A DNA stretch of 21,424 bases from Candidatus Dechloromonas phosphorivorans (GTDB taxonomy: Bacteria > Pseudomonadota > Gammaproteobacteria > Burkholderiales > Rhodocyclaceae), in contig JADJMS010000050.1 in the NCBI GenBank assembly GCA_016709495.1, positions 1 through 21,424 on the forward strand, in the 5' to 3' direction. Below, in pieces: positions 1-7,808 of the stretch. Within the stretch, counting starts at the first letter, position 1. Every line of letters starts with the position of its first letter. The notes under the pieces are model-generated. The model did not search any database. It was not told where the DNA came from and saw only the letters and a list, made by a program, of their open reading frames with translations. The position numbers were made by a program, and so were the translations under genes.

Positions 1-318
1 GCCACTTTATTGACTCAGGCCGCACCCGCTTTACCTGCTCGACGAGCCGCTTTCCCACCTCGACCTCAATCACCAGATCGCCGTTCTCGAACTCTTCGCC
101 GGCGCCGCCCGTGATTGTCGCGCAGGGGTCGTCATGGTCCTCCACGACCCGGCGCTGGCCCACCGTTTCTGTGACCGCGCCCTGCTGATTCACGGCGATG
201 GCCGAACTGAGATTGGTACGGTCGACGCCATTTTGACGGCAAAAATCTCTCCGGACTTTACGGCTACCCGCTGCGCCAGATCGAAGACGGCAGCCGGCGC
301 TGTTTCATCCCTGAATAG
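1..318 (+). CDS. ABC transporter ATP-binding protein, BtuD/FecE type (3' end only)
   Basis: C-terminal third of an ABC ATPase that would energise uptake of cobalamin (or a ferric siderophore) across the inner membrane. Seen directly: the Walker B/D-loop stretch LLDEPLSHLDLN begins at base 35, and the H-loop reads VVMVLHDPALAH with the switch histidine codon at 143-145. The tail LSGLYGYPLRQIEDGSRRCFIPE ends at the TAG at 316-318. A frameshift lies at the AAAAA run near 241-245, where the reading frame changes before the C-terminal tail. The Walker A and signature motifs lie upstream of the window. The gap of 8 bases to cobO suggests one operon. That neighbour favours cobalamin over iron as substrate, but this is inference from context; FecE-type ATPases look the same in this part. 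Confidence 0.85.
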
Positions 319-326
319 GTTTCAAA

Positions 327-914
327 ATGGTTACGCACGAAGAACGCATGCAGAAAAAGAAGGCTGTCATCGACAGCAAGATCAACGCCGCTGACGAAGA
401 ACGCGGCGTACTGGTGGTCAACACCGGCAATGGCAAGGGCAAATCCAGCGCCGCCTTTGGTGTTTGTCGCCCGCGCCCTGGGCCACGGGTTAAAGGTTGG
501 CGTCGTGCAGTTCGTCAAAGGTCGCTCCGATACCGGTGAAGAAGCCTTTTTCCGCAACCTGCCCAAGGTTGCCTGGCACGTTGGCGGGGAAGGCCTTTTA
601 CCTGAAACGCAGGACAAGGAGCGCGACGCGGAGGCCGCCCAGCACGCCTGGTCCATCGCTTGTGGCCATCTCGCCAACCTGGAAATTGGCCTCGTTGTTC
701 TCGACGAAATGACTTACGCCTTCAAATACGGCTGGCTGGATCTCGACAGCGTGTTGCCACCATTAACTCACGCCCTGCCATGCAACACGTCATCATCACC
801 GGCAGGGCTGCACCGGAAGGCCTGCGCACAGCGGCCGATACGGTTACCGACATCGGCATGGAAAAACACGCCTTCCAGGCCGGCATCAAGGCGATGCCGG
901 GGCTGGAATGGTAA
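327..914 (+). CDS. cobO: Cob(I)yrinic acid a,c-diamide adenosyltransferase CobO (frameshifted)
   Basis: Transfers the 5'-deoxyadenosyl group of ATP to the cobalt of corrinoids, in cobalamin synthesis or salvage (CobO/BtuR/CobA family, cytosolic). Seen: start MVTHEERMQKKKAVIDSKIN, then the ATP-binding loop VNTGNGKGKSSAAFG at about residues 31-45, then VGVVQFVKGRSDTGEE, the conserved LVVLDEMTYAFKYGWLD, and the C-terminal VIITGRAAPEGL...TDIGMEKHAFQAGIKAMPGLEW. The span of about 195 aa fits the family. Two frameshifts interrupt it, near 465 (after SSAAFG) and near 752-757 (after LDLDSV). Because every family block is present in one frame or another, I treat them as sequence errors. The stop TAA at 912-914 shares its last A with the ATG of cobB. 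Confidence 0.9.
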
Positions 915-2186
915 TGGCCAGCTGCCCCGCGCTGCTGGTCGCCGCCCCCGCCTCCGGCCAAGGCAAGACCACCGTCGCTGCGGCTTTGGCCCGGCTACAC
1001 ACAAGGCAAGGGCGTCGCGTGACCGTTTTCAAATGCGGGCCGGATTTTCTTGACCCACAGATTCACGCCTTCGCCAGCGGTCGACCGTGCCAGAACCTCG
1101 ATCTTGGCATGTGCGGCGAGGACGATGCGCGTTGGCGCCTGGCGCGTGCCGCCGAAGATTCCGACCTGATCCTGATCGAAGGCGTCATGGGCCTGTTCGA
1201 TGGCACGCCCTCCGCAGCCGATATCGCCGAGCGTTTCAACATTCCGGTCATGGCTTTGATTGATGCCGGGGCAATGGCTCAAACTTTCGGTGCGGTCGCG
1301 CATGGCTTAGCTACGTATCGCCCCAATCTGCCCTTTGCTGGCGTGCTAGCCAACCGCGTCGGCAGCGAACGCCATACAGACATGCTGCGCGAAGCCTGCC
1401 GGCCGGTATGGGCTGGTTCGGCGCACTGCCGCGCAGTGAAGATAGCCTGCCCGAACGCCATCTCGGCTGATGCAGGCCGCCGAAATCAATGACCTCGAAG
1501 CCCGCCTCGACAAGTTGGCAGATGCTTTAGCCTGCATCTTGCGCGGTCACCTGCCTAAAGCCATCAATTTTTTTCCAGCCAACCCGCCAAAAATTGAATT
1601 CCTTCTCGCCGGCAAACGTATCGCCATTGCCCGCGACGCTGCCTACGGTTTCATCTCCCCAGCCAATCTCGAAACGCTCAGCGCGCTGGGCGCCGAACTG
1701 TTTCTTCTCGCCAGTCGCCGGCGATGGATTGCCTGAATGCGACGCCGTCTGGCTGCCCGGCGGCTATCCGGAGTTGCACGCCGAAGCGCTATCGAAAAAC
1801 CAGTCGCTCTGGCAATCTCTCAAATTGCACGTGTTCGCCAACAAACCCCTCTTCGCCGAATGCGGCGGCCTGATGGAGTCTGTTTGAGCAAATCATCGAC
1901 AAGTCCGGCGTCACCCACGACTTTGCCGGCATCCTGCCCGGCAAAGCGGTCATACAAAAACGTTTGGCCGCACTCGGTATGCAGGTTGCCGAGCTACCGA
2001 AGGCAGGTCACCGGCCACACCTTCCATTACTCCAAAAGCGAAACCCCGCTAACCCCGCTCGTCCGCGCTCAAACGCCCGACGGGCGCAAGGGCGAGCCGA
2101 TATATCGACACTTGCGCACAACCGCCTCCTACGTCCATATATACTTCCCTTCCAATCCGGGAGCAATTGCAAAACTGCTGAGTTAG
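914..2186 (+). CDS. cobB: Cobyrinate a,c-diamide synthase CobB/CbiA (frameshifted)
   Basis: Glutamine- and ATP-dependent amidation of the a and c side chains of cobyrinate in cobalamin synthesis. Seen: an N-terminal P-loop synthetase domain (APASGQGKTTVAAALA, then FKCGPDFLDPQIHAFASG, ILIEGVMGLFDG, LIDAGAMAQTFGA) and a C-terminal class I glutaminase-like domain with the nucleophile Cys in LFAECGGLM and the histidine-bearing GHTFHYSKSETPL. It ends VHIYFPSNPGAIAKLLS. The span of about 424 aa is normal for CobB. I chose the ATG at 914, which overlaps the cobO stop (TAATG); an in-frame ATG at 908 would lie inside cobO. About five frameshifts (near 1410, 1466, 1705, 1880 and 2010) break it. It is probably cotranscribed with cobO and the upstream ATPase. 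Confidence 0.88.
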
Positions 2187-2232
2187 GCAATCACTCCGGT
2201 TTTCTCGAAGAGATACTGAGCTTTTCTCTTGT

Positions 2233-2260
2233 TTTACAAACAATCGCCCTCAAGTATCCT
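2233..2260 (+). promoter_or_regulatory. Candidate sigma70 promoter of the Tim44-domain gene
   Basis: A TTTACA -35-like hexamer (2233-2238) is separated by 16 bases from a TATCCT -10-like hexamer (2255-2260). This lies 35 bases before the ATG at 2295, in the 108-base gap after cobB. A good Shine-Dalgarno, GGAGA (2285-2289), follows 5 bases before the start. The match is by eye only. Confidence 0.4.
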
Positions 2261-2294
2261 GCACCCTGTTACATCCACATTCACGGAGACACCT

Positions 2295-3195
2295 ATGAAG
2301 AATTTTGCCCTTATGGCAGCAGCACTGGTCCTCGGCTTTACGCTGCAGATCGGTGATGCTGAAGCCAAGCGCCTCGGCGGCGGTTCCTCCGCCGGTATGC
2401 AGCGCCAATCAGTTGCCCCAAGCAGCCCGTCTGCTAGTCAGGCCGCTGCCCCGCCGTCAAACCGGCTGCCGCACCAGCCGCCCTCCTGCGCAACCCAAAC
2501 GCTCCTGGATGGGCCCACTCGCTGGTCTCGCCGCAGGTCTCGGCCTGGCCGCCCTGGCATCGCACTTCGGCTTTGGCGAAGGCCTGGCCAACATGATGAT
2601 GATCGGCTTGCTGGTCATGGCCGTCGTCATGGTGATCGGTTTCTTTATGCGCAAAAAGGCTGCGGCGGCGCAACAGTCAGGCATGGGCGGCATGCAGTAT
2701 GCTGGCGCCGGTGCTGACTTCGGTCGCAACGTGCCGAGCACGCCTGACTTCACGCCAGCTGGCTGTGGCGGTGGTGTTGCCGCTCCGGTTGCAGCCCCTG
2801 TCCAGGGCGGCAGCGGTTTTGTACCGGCTGACTTTGACAGCGCAGGTTTTGTCCGTAACGCCAAGGTCAACTTCATCCGCCTGCAGGCTGCCAACGATGC
2901 CGGCAATCTGGACGACATCCGCGAATTCACCACGCCGGAAATGTTCGCCGAGATCAAGATGGGCATCGCCGAACGCAAGGGCGCCAAGCAGGAAACCGAT
3001 GTCGCGCAACTTGAAGCCGAAGTCCTCGACGTCGCCGAAGAAGCCAGCCGCTGCATCGTTAGCGTCCGCTTCCATGGTCTGATCAGCGAAGAACGCGGCG
3101 CTGCCGCACAGCCCTTCGACGAAATCTGGCACATGACCAAACCACGTGATGGCGGTACAGGCTGGACAATCGCCGGCATTCAGCAAGTTCAGTAA
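2295..3195 (+). CDS. Tim44-like domain protein, signal peptide plus two membrane segments (one net frameshift)
   Basis: Exported or membrane-anchored Tim44-like (TIM44-domain) protein; the bacterial family has no settled biochemical role. Seen: N-terminal signal sequence MKNFALMAAALVLGFTLQ...AEA-KRLGGG, then a low-complexity Gly/Ser/Ala/Pro region. Two hydrophobic segments follow, MGPLAGLAAGLGLAALASHF and MMMIGLLVMAVVMVIGFFM, ending in RKK. A C-terminal globular domain starts near PADFDSAGFVRNAKVNFIRLQ and runs to WTIAGIQQVQ. The domain has the family pattern FxxxA+xxFxxLQxAxDxxDLxxLRxFxTPEMF. The frame changes once in the Ala/Pro-rich linker (about 2450-2510), so residues there are uncertain. 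The start at 2295 is favoured by the signal peptide and by GGAGA 5 bases upstream. Monocistronic by its promoter and its strong terminator. Confidence 0.82.
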
Positions 3196-3211
3196 TTTCT
3201 GAAGTCACAAC

Positions 3212-3246
3212 AAAGGGCCGGTGAGCGTAATCTCACCGGCCCTTTT
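3212..3246. terminator. Rho-independent terminator, probably bidirectional
   Basis: A perfect 14-bp stem, AAAGGGCCGGTGAG (3212-3225) with CTCACCGGCCCTTT (3232-3245), closes a 6-base loop CGTAAT. On the plus strand it is followed by TCTATTTTCC, and on the minus strand by a short U-rich run made by the AAA arm. It sits between the convergent Tim44-domain gene (stop 3195) and the minus-strand gene ending at 3264, so it can serve both. Confidence 0.9.
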
Positions 3247-3263
3247 CTATTTTCCGGACAAAA

Positions 3264-4223
3264 TCAGCGTTTGGTGAATTCGCGGAAGCGATTGGCCTGA
3301 CCGAGCACAAGGCGGCCAAATTCCTCAAGTAACGGATAATCAATTACGGCGGGTCGTATGCTTAACTCTGTCGGGCCAAGGCGTTCCAGATTGCGCGCCT
3401 CAAAAATGATCAGCCCACGTTCAAAATCAGCTTTCCAGCGCGCATTCACGCTCAACTGATTGGTGATTTGAAACTCGGCCCGTTCAATAAACTGTCGCTC
3501 ATTTTTGAAATCCTTGCAGCTGAACTGCAAGCCAAAATCAAAGAGCGCACGGCGAAAACGCTCAACAGACGGCCCATCGCGTTCGACGACAAGACAAGCA
3601 GGGGAATAAAGCTGTGTCGAAAATGAAACCAGTTCGACCAGCGCACCGGCACTCTGCGCCTGCGTCCGATAATCGGCAAAGCCCTCCTGCCAAGCAAAGC
3701 CGCCAAGCGTCAGCCCATCTGGCATCGAGTAGACGCGAGGTATTCCTGGCTTCAGGATATTCAGTTGCTGCACCAGATCATGTAGATAGAAAAATACATG
3801 TTTCAGCGCCTGGTCAATAATCTTGTTACTTTCCGAACGTTGAAGCAGTGCAGAATGTTCATCACGCTGTTGCAGCTCAGCCTGATAGCGGAGCTTGCCC
3901 AGCAAACCGATACCATCTTTTGGCACCTCGGAAATCGGCGGCGGCACGTTCTGCGCTTCAACAGCAGCTGGCTTGCACGGAGGAATGACCGGGACAATTT
4001 CTGGAAAGGCCAGATCAGCACTATCCATACCTGCAACTTCACTCGCCATTTGCTCTCGCGCGCCAGACGTTCGGCTGCATCAAGATCAAACGCTTCGATA
4101 TCAGCCAACAACGATGCCTCAAGGGCATCAATATCAGCAATATCTATCGGCTTGCGTTCGCGTTTTTCGCGAATCGCATCACGAATCGCGCTCGAGGTTT
4201 TGCTTTTTATCTGGCTTGGTCAT
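3264..4223 (-). CDS. Unrecognised 319-aa protein (two compensating frameshifts)
   Basis: I do not recognise a family. Assembled across two shifts (near 4180 and 4048), the protein starts MTKPDKKQN. It continues with a charged, probably helical N-terminus (AIREKRERKPIDIADIDALEASLLADIEAFDLDAAERLARE), then a Pro-rich linker (FPEIVPVIPPCKPAAVEAQNVPPPISEVP). The main part, LRYQAELQQRDEHSALLQRSESNKIIDQALKHVFFYLHDLVQQLNILKPGIPRVYSMPDG..., is acidic to neutral, without signal peptide or membrane helix. It ends LVLGQANRFREFTKR. The span is an exact multiple of three, so the indels cancel. I chose the ATG at 4223 because the charged helix continues up to it; the next ATG, at 4049, would drop 58 residues. 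It shares a 65-base divergent gap with the YjfB-like gene. The function is unknown. Confidence 0.7.
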
Positions 4224-4288
4224 TGCCGTATCAAAATTTCAGACTACACGAATAAACCATAGTGATCCGAATATGGAGCAAGTTCAAG

Positions 4289-4477
4289 ATGGATATCGCA
4301 AGTGTCAGTAGTTTAAGTACCGCGCTCACGCAAGAAAGACGGGCGATGCGGTGGGTACGCTGGTACTGAAAAAAAGCGCTGGATCTTCAGGCTCAATCGG
4401 TAACGCAATTGATACAGGCGCTACCGCAAGTCTCCAATCCGCCCAATCTCGGCAATAGCGTCGACGTCAAGGTTTAA
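4289..4477 (+). CDS. YjfB-family small 'putative motility protein' (two compensating frameshifts)
   Basis: Small protein of about 62 aa. It begins MDIASVSSLSTALTQ and ends LVLKKALDLQAQSVTQLIQALPQVSNPPNLGNSVDVKV. This matches my knowledge of the YjfB/putative motility protein family: N-terminal MDISS-A-S, central VLKKALD-Q---A-QLIQALP, C-terminal NPP-LGNSVDV. The name is historical and the molecular role is not established. Two indels cancel: one near 4333-4337, and one in the A run after GTACTG (about 4371-4377), which has seven A where six restore the frame. The Shine-Dalgarno GGAG lies at about 4275-4278, 11 bases before the ATG. Its stop TAA (4475-4477) lies 6 bases past the stop codon of the convergent hydrolase. 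Confidence 0.72.
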
Positions 4478-5278
4478 TATCTTCCAACCATTTGACCGAT
4501 AGTGGCCGCGACTAGCAGCGCCATTCTTTCGTGGATGAGTCACTGCTGGCCCATGTCGCGGAAAATGTGAGCGTGCAGGCCGTAAGTCTCAGGCTGTCGT
4601 CTGGACCAGGAAAGCCGGCACCAGCGCATCTTTTTCAGCGCCAAAGGACCAGCATCGGCGGGCGGTTCATCCCCTTGCAGGTTGGGCAAATTGAACATCG
4701 ACATATCCCACAAGGCACGATGTGACTCAGCCTGCATGCGCGTCAGCCAGGTTCAGCATGCTTTCATCAGCCTCGCCAGCAAATGCTTCGCGCAGCAAGT
4801 GGTGACATCGGCACAATCGCCGGTCATGATGCTGTTGAGATCGGCAAACAAATGCGGCTTCTGGAACATCAGATGAAACTGCGAAGCGACCAGTCCTTGT
4901 GGCGGCACCGAGCAAAGCAGCACGCACCCGCCGCTTGGTGATGCTCGAGATATTTCTGTACGACAAAGCCACCCATTGAATGACCGATCAGTACTGGTGG
5001 CTCATCCATCAGTCGACCGACGACTGCCAGATCATCGACAGCAGTCGTTGATCGAATGCCAGTCGATATGATCCCCGGCCATCGCTGCCGCCGTGGCCGC
5101 GCAGGGAAACGGCGTAGCACGGGTAACCGGCCTCGGCCAAGACCGGCATGAAGGTCTCGGTCCACATCCAGGCACCGGCGAAAGCGCCATGCACAAAAAG
5201 CAGGGTGGGTTGCCCGGTTTTACGGGCAGGCTTGCAGGAAAATACTTCCAGGCCGTCAATTTTTTCGGTTTTTATCAT
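4467..5278 (-). CDS. Alpha/beta hydrolase (frameshifted)
   Basis: Predicted cytosolic serine hydrolase of the alpha/beta fold, about 270 aa; substrate unknown. Seen: MIKTEKIDGLEVFSCKPA, the oxyanion-hole region LLFVHGAFAGAWMWTETFMPVLAEAGY, strand/turn VSLRGHGGSDG, and the nucleophile elbow VLIGHSMGGFVVQKYLE. Later blocks include HLFADLNSIMTGD, LREAFAGEADESML and ESHRALWDMSMFNLPNLQG. The C-terminal YGLHAHIFRDMG is where the catalytic His normally follows (MGH), but a frameshift at about 4550 obscures it. I extend the gene to the TGA at 4467-4469 because the last frame reads KWLEDIKP, typical of a family C-terminus. Several further indels lie between 4720 and 5060. It overlaps the 3' end of the YjfB-like gene. 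Confidence 0.8.
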
Positions 5279-5339
5279 GGTTTTCTGTAGGGCGAGGAAG
5301 CGTGATTAAATGCGGGTTTAGTCCGCAGCGTAAAGCATT

Positions 5340-5537
5340 ATGTTGAAGTGGATTCTGACGCTGGTGATCGCGATATTCGTGCTGGGCATTGCCGCCCCGC
5401 ATCTGGCTCGCTTTATTCGCTTCGGGAAGTTACCGGGCGACGCGGCCTTTCAGTTTCGCGGCAAATCGTATTTCTTTCCGGTGGCAAGCACTCTACTCTT
5501 TTCCTTGCTGCTCTGGCTCCTCTCCCGACTCATTTAG
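5340..5537 (+). CDS. DUF2905 family small membrane protein
   Basis: Intact 65-aa protein with two hydrophobic segments. The first is LKWILTLVIAIFVLGIAAPHL near the N-terminus and the second is PVASTLLFSLLLWLLSRLI at the C-terminus. The joining loop RFIRFGKLPGDAAFQFRGKSYFFP holds the GxLPGD...G+.YYFP core that I know as DUF2905. It is an inner-membrane protein of unknown function. Its last 45 bases lie inside the 3' end of cca on the other strand. The 61-base gap to the divergent hydrolase start holds no strong ribosome-binding site; the bases before the ATG read GCGTAAAGCATT. Confidence 0.85.
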   Translation: MLKWILTLVIAIFVLGIAAPHLARFIRFGKLPGDAAFQFRGKSYFFPVASTLLFSLLLWLLSRLI

Positions 5538-6740
5538 CAAAGCTTTCACTGCCGCCACCCGCGCCGCACGCACCCGATCGGGAATTTTTCCCTTATCGCT
5601 GCACGCCGCTGCAATTTTTCCGGCTTCTACCGCGTTGACCGCAACAAGTGCCGCCAGCAGGCGTTGCGGGCTGTCGTAAGGGCGATCTTCCCAGCCCAGG
5701 CGACCGGTAAAGTCACAGAGACAGGCATCGAGCAACTGCTGAAAGCGTGCCGGGCGGCGCAGGGCATCGGTTTTCTCGAACAAGCCAACGATGGTCGCCG
5801 CACGCAGTTCGGACGAGCGATGGATGTTGCCGTGATAACGCGCCATCAGCGAAGCCAGATCGCGGCAATCGACCGGCACCTTCAAGCGGGCACATAGCTG
5901 CTCGGCCAAGTGCACACTACGCTCTTCATGGCCAATATGACGCGGCAGGACGTCGGCTGGTGTCGTTGCCTTGCCCAGATCATGCAGCAAGGCGGCAAAA
6001 CGTACGGGAAGCCCGAAATTGCGGCTTGCCGATTGATCGAGCACCATCATGGTATGGATGCCGGTATCGATTTCCGGGTGATAGTCTGCACGTTGCGGCA
6101 CGCCGAACAAGGCATCCAGTTCCGGCAACAGGCGCGCCAAAGCACCACATTCACGCAGCACTTCGATCATCCGTGATGGCTTGTCTTCCATCAGCCCCGT
6201 GGCCAGTTCCTGCCAGACCCGCTCAGGGACCAGATGATCAACTTCACCGCTGGCCACCATTGCCTGCATCAAGGCCAAGGTTTCCGGCGCGACTGAAAAA
6301 TCGGCAAAGCGTGCGGCAAAACGTGCCAATCGCAGGATACGCACCGGATCTTCAACAAAAGCCGGCCCGACATGACGCAAAATTTTGGCCTGAATATCGC
6401 GTTGACCGTCATAGGGGTCAACCAATACGCCATCATCGCCCTGCGCCATCGCATTGATCGTCAGATCACGGCGGGCGAGATCTTCTTCAAGCGTGACCTC
6501 TGGCGCGGCGTGAAAAGCAAAGCCGTGATAGCCCGGCGCCGTTTTGCGCTCGGTGCGCGCCAGCGCGTATTCTTCCTGCGTTTTGGGATGAAGAAAAACC
6601 GGGAAATCGCGGCCTACTGGCCGGTAACCCAAAGCCTGCATGGCTTCGGGTGTTGTACCGACCACGACGAAATCGCGGTCAGCATTGGGGCGGCCAAGCA
6701 ATTGATCGCGAACAGCACCGCCGACGATGTAAATTTTCAT
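5493..6740 (-). CDS. cca: Multifunctional CCA protein (tRNA nucleotidyltransferase)
   Basis: Adds and repairs the 3'-terminal CCA of tRNAs; the HD part adds phosphodiesterase/phosphatase activity. Seen, uninterrupted over 415 aa: the nucleotidyltransferase start MKIYIVGGAVRDQLLG with the metal-binding pair D21/D23 in DRDFVVVG. Then RRDLTINAMAQ, the nucleotide-recognition stretch DPVRILRLARFAARF, and a C-terminal HD domain with LHDLGKATTP and the later LMARYHGNIHR. The length equals that of the class II enzyme of E. coli. The start ATG lies 15 bases after the stop of the dehydrogenase gene, so the two are probably one transcript. No strong Shine-Dalgarno precedes it. The 3' end overlaps the convergent DUF2905 gene by 45 bases. 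Confidence 0.97.
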   Translation of the reverse strand: MKIYIVGGAVRDQLLGRPNADRDFVVVGTTPEAMQALGYRPVGRDFPVFLHPKTQEEYALARTERKTAPGYHGFAFHAAPEVTLEEDLARRDLTINAMAQGDDGVLVDPYDGQRDIQAKILRHVGPAFVEDPVRILRLARFAARFADFSVAPETLALMQAMVASGEVDHLVPERVWQELATGLMEDKPSRMIEVLRECGALARLLPELDALFGVPQRADYHPEIDTGIHTMMVLDQSASRNFGLPVRFAALLHDLGKATTPADVLPRHIGHEERSVHLAEQLCARLKVPVDCRDLASLMARYHGNIHRSSELRAATIVGLFEKTDALRRPARFQQLLDACLCDFTGRLGWEDRPYDSPQRLLAALVAVNAVEAGKIAAACSDKGKIPDRVRAARVAAVKALLNESGEEPEQQGKE

Positions 6741-6755
6741 CGGCGGTTCAAGCGC

Positions 6756-7718
6756 TTACCGGCCAGCGCGATAGCGGAAAGAATCCAGCTTGCCCTTTGG
6801 TGTGTTGTGCGCAATGTAAGTCGTGGCAATGGCTTCCAGTGCTGTCGGATGCCAGTTGGCGGGCAGATTGCATTTACCATCGCAAACGCTGTCGACCTGC
6901 ATTGAACGCAGATTATCCGGCGACATCATTGGTTGCGGTGCCAGCCACATCAGGCCGGCTTGCAGATAGGCAAGGCCTTCGCCCAACGGGATGATGGTTG
7001 CCTTGCTGCCGGTCAATTCCTTGGTGTAATCAACCAGTTCGCGCAGGGTATAAACCTTGGGGCCAACCAGATCATAGGCCTGGCCATACGTTGAACGATC
7101 TTCCAGGCAATCGACAAAAGCATCGGCCACGTCAGCCGCCCAGACCGGCTGGAAACGGGCATGTCCGAAACCGAGCGGGAAGAAAGGTACTTTGCGCAAC
7201 ACGCTGGCAAACATGCTAAGGAATGAATCATTCAGACCAAAGATCACTGATGGGCGGAACACCGTGACATCGAGATCGTCCTGCGCAGCCATGACCAGCG
7301 CTTCACCTTCGCCTTTGGAAGCTAGGTACTCTGACGGAGCTTTGGGATCGGCACCGAGTGCGCTCATGTGCACCAAACGACGGACACCCGTCGCCTTACA
7401 GGCAGCGATGATCTTTTTCGGGAGTTCGACATGCGCCCGACCAAAGTCCTTGCTGTACGGGAACTGGACATCACGGCTATGCAGCACGCCAACCAGATTG
7501 ATCACGACGTCCTGACCCTGCATCAGTTCAGCCAGCGTCTTTTCGCAATGAATATTGGCTTCCGGCATCTCGATATTCGGCTGCATGATGAGTGCCTTGG
7601 TGCGCTCGCGCCGACGCGTCGGGATCGTCAGTTCAATGCCACGCTGTGACAGGCGGTTGGCAATGTAGGTACCGATGAAACCGCTACCCCCTAGCAGCAA
7701 GACCTTTTTGATAGCCAT
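6756..7718 (-). CDS. Complex I NDUFA9-like NAD(P)-binding oxidoreductase
   Basis: Atypical short-chain dehydrogenase of the NDUFA9-like/NmrA group, 320 aa. In bacteria it is of uncertain role, perhaps a quinone- or sugar-nucleotide-related NAD(P)H protein. Seen: Rossmann motif KKVLLLGGSGFIGTYIA at residues 4-20, DVVINLVGVLHSR, VRRLVHMSALGADP, then YLASKGEGEALV, which places an active-site-like Y-x-x-x-K, then VTVFRPSVIFGLNDSFL and RFQPVWAADVADAF. I chose the ATG at 7718 over the upstream in-frame alternative (7772) because family members begin a few residues before the Gly-rich loop, and the extra 18 residues look non-coding. Intact and not frameshifted. Conserved order with cca downstream suggests coexpression. 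Confidence 0.9.
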   Translation of the reverse strand: MAIKKVLLLGGSGFIGTYIANRLSQRGIELTIPTRRRERTKALIMQPNIEMPEANIHCEKTLAELMQGQDVVINLVGVLHSRDVQFPYSKDFGRAHVELPKKIIAACKATGVRRLVHMSALGADPKAPSEYLASKGEGEALVMAAQDDLDVTVFRPSVIFGLNDSFLSMFASVLRKVPFFPLGFGHARFQPVWAADVADAFVDCLEDRSTYGQAYDLVGPKVYTLRELVDYTKELTGSKATIIPLGEGLAYLQAGLMWLAPQPMMSPDNLRSMQVDSVCDGKCNLPANWHPTALEAIATTYIAHNTPKGKLDSFRYRAGR

Positions 7719-7742
7719 GTAGAACCCCGGAAACAGTATTCG

Positions 7743-7776
7743 ATAAACTTGAATTTTAAGGCAATTTGCCAAGTTT
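7743..7776 (-). promoter_or_regulatory. Candidate promoter with small inverted repeats before the NDUFA9-like gene
   Basis: In the 90-base gap between DUF1631 and the dehydrogenase, the minus strand shows TTGGCA (plus 7767-7772) and, 18 bases on, GTTTAT (plus 7743-7748), a weak sigma70 pair. The same bases hold a palindrome GGCAA-T-TTGCC (7760-7770) and the arms AAACTTG (7745-7751) and CAAGTTT (7770-7776). This could be an internal promoter with an operator, or chance. Confidence 0.28.
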
Positions 7777-7808
7777 TAGCGCACAGCAGGCCATGCACTT
7801 TACAAATA

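Noticed and set aside
2457..3179. Long minus-strand open frame (240 codons) opposite the Tim44-domain gene
   Set aside because: Composition is low-complexity Ala/Pro/Ser with no recognisable domain. It mirrors the real plus-strand gene, which has a signal peptide, Shine-Dalgarno and terminator.
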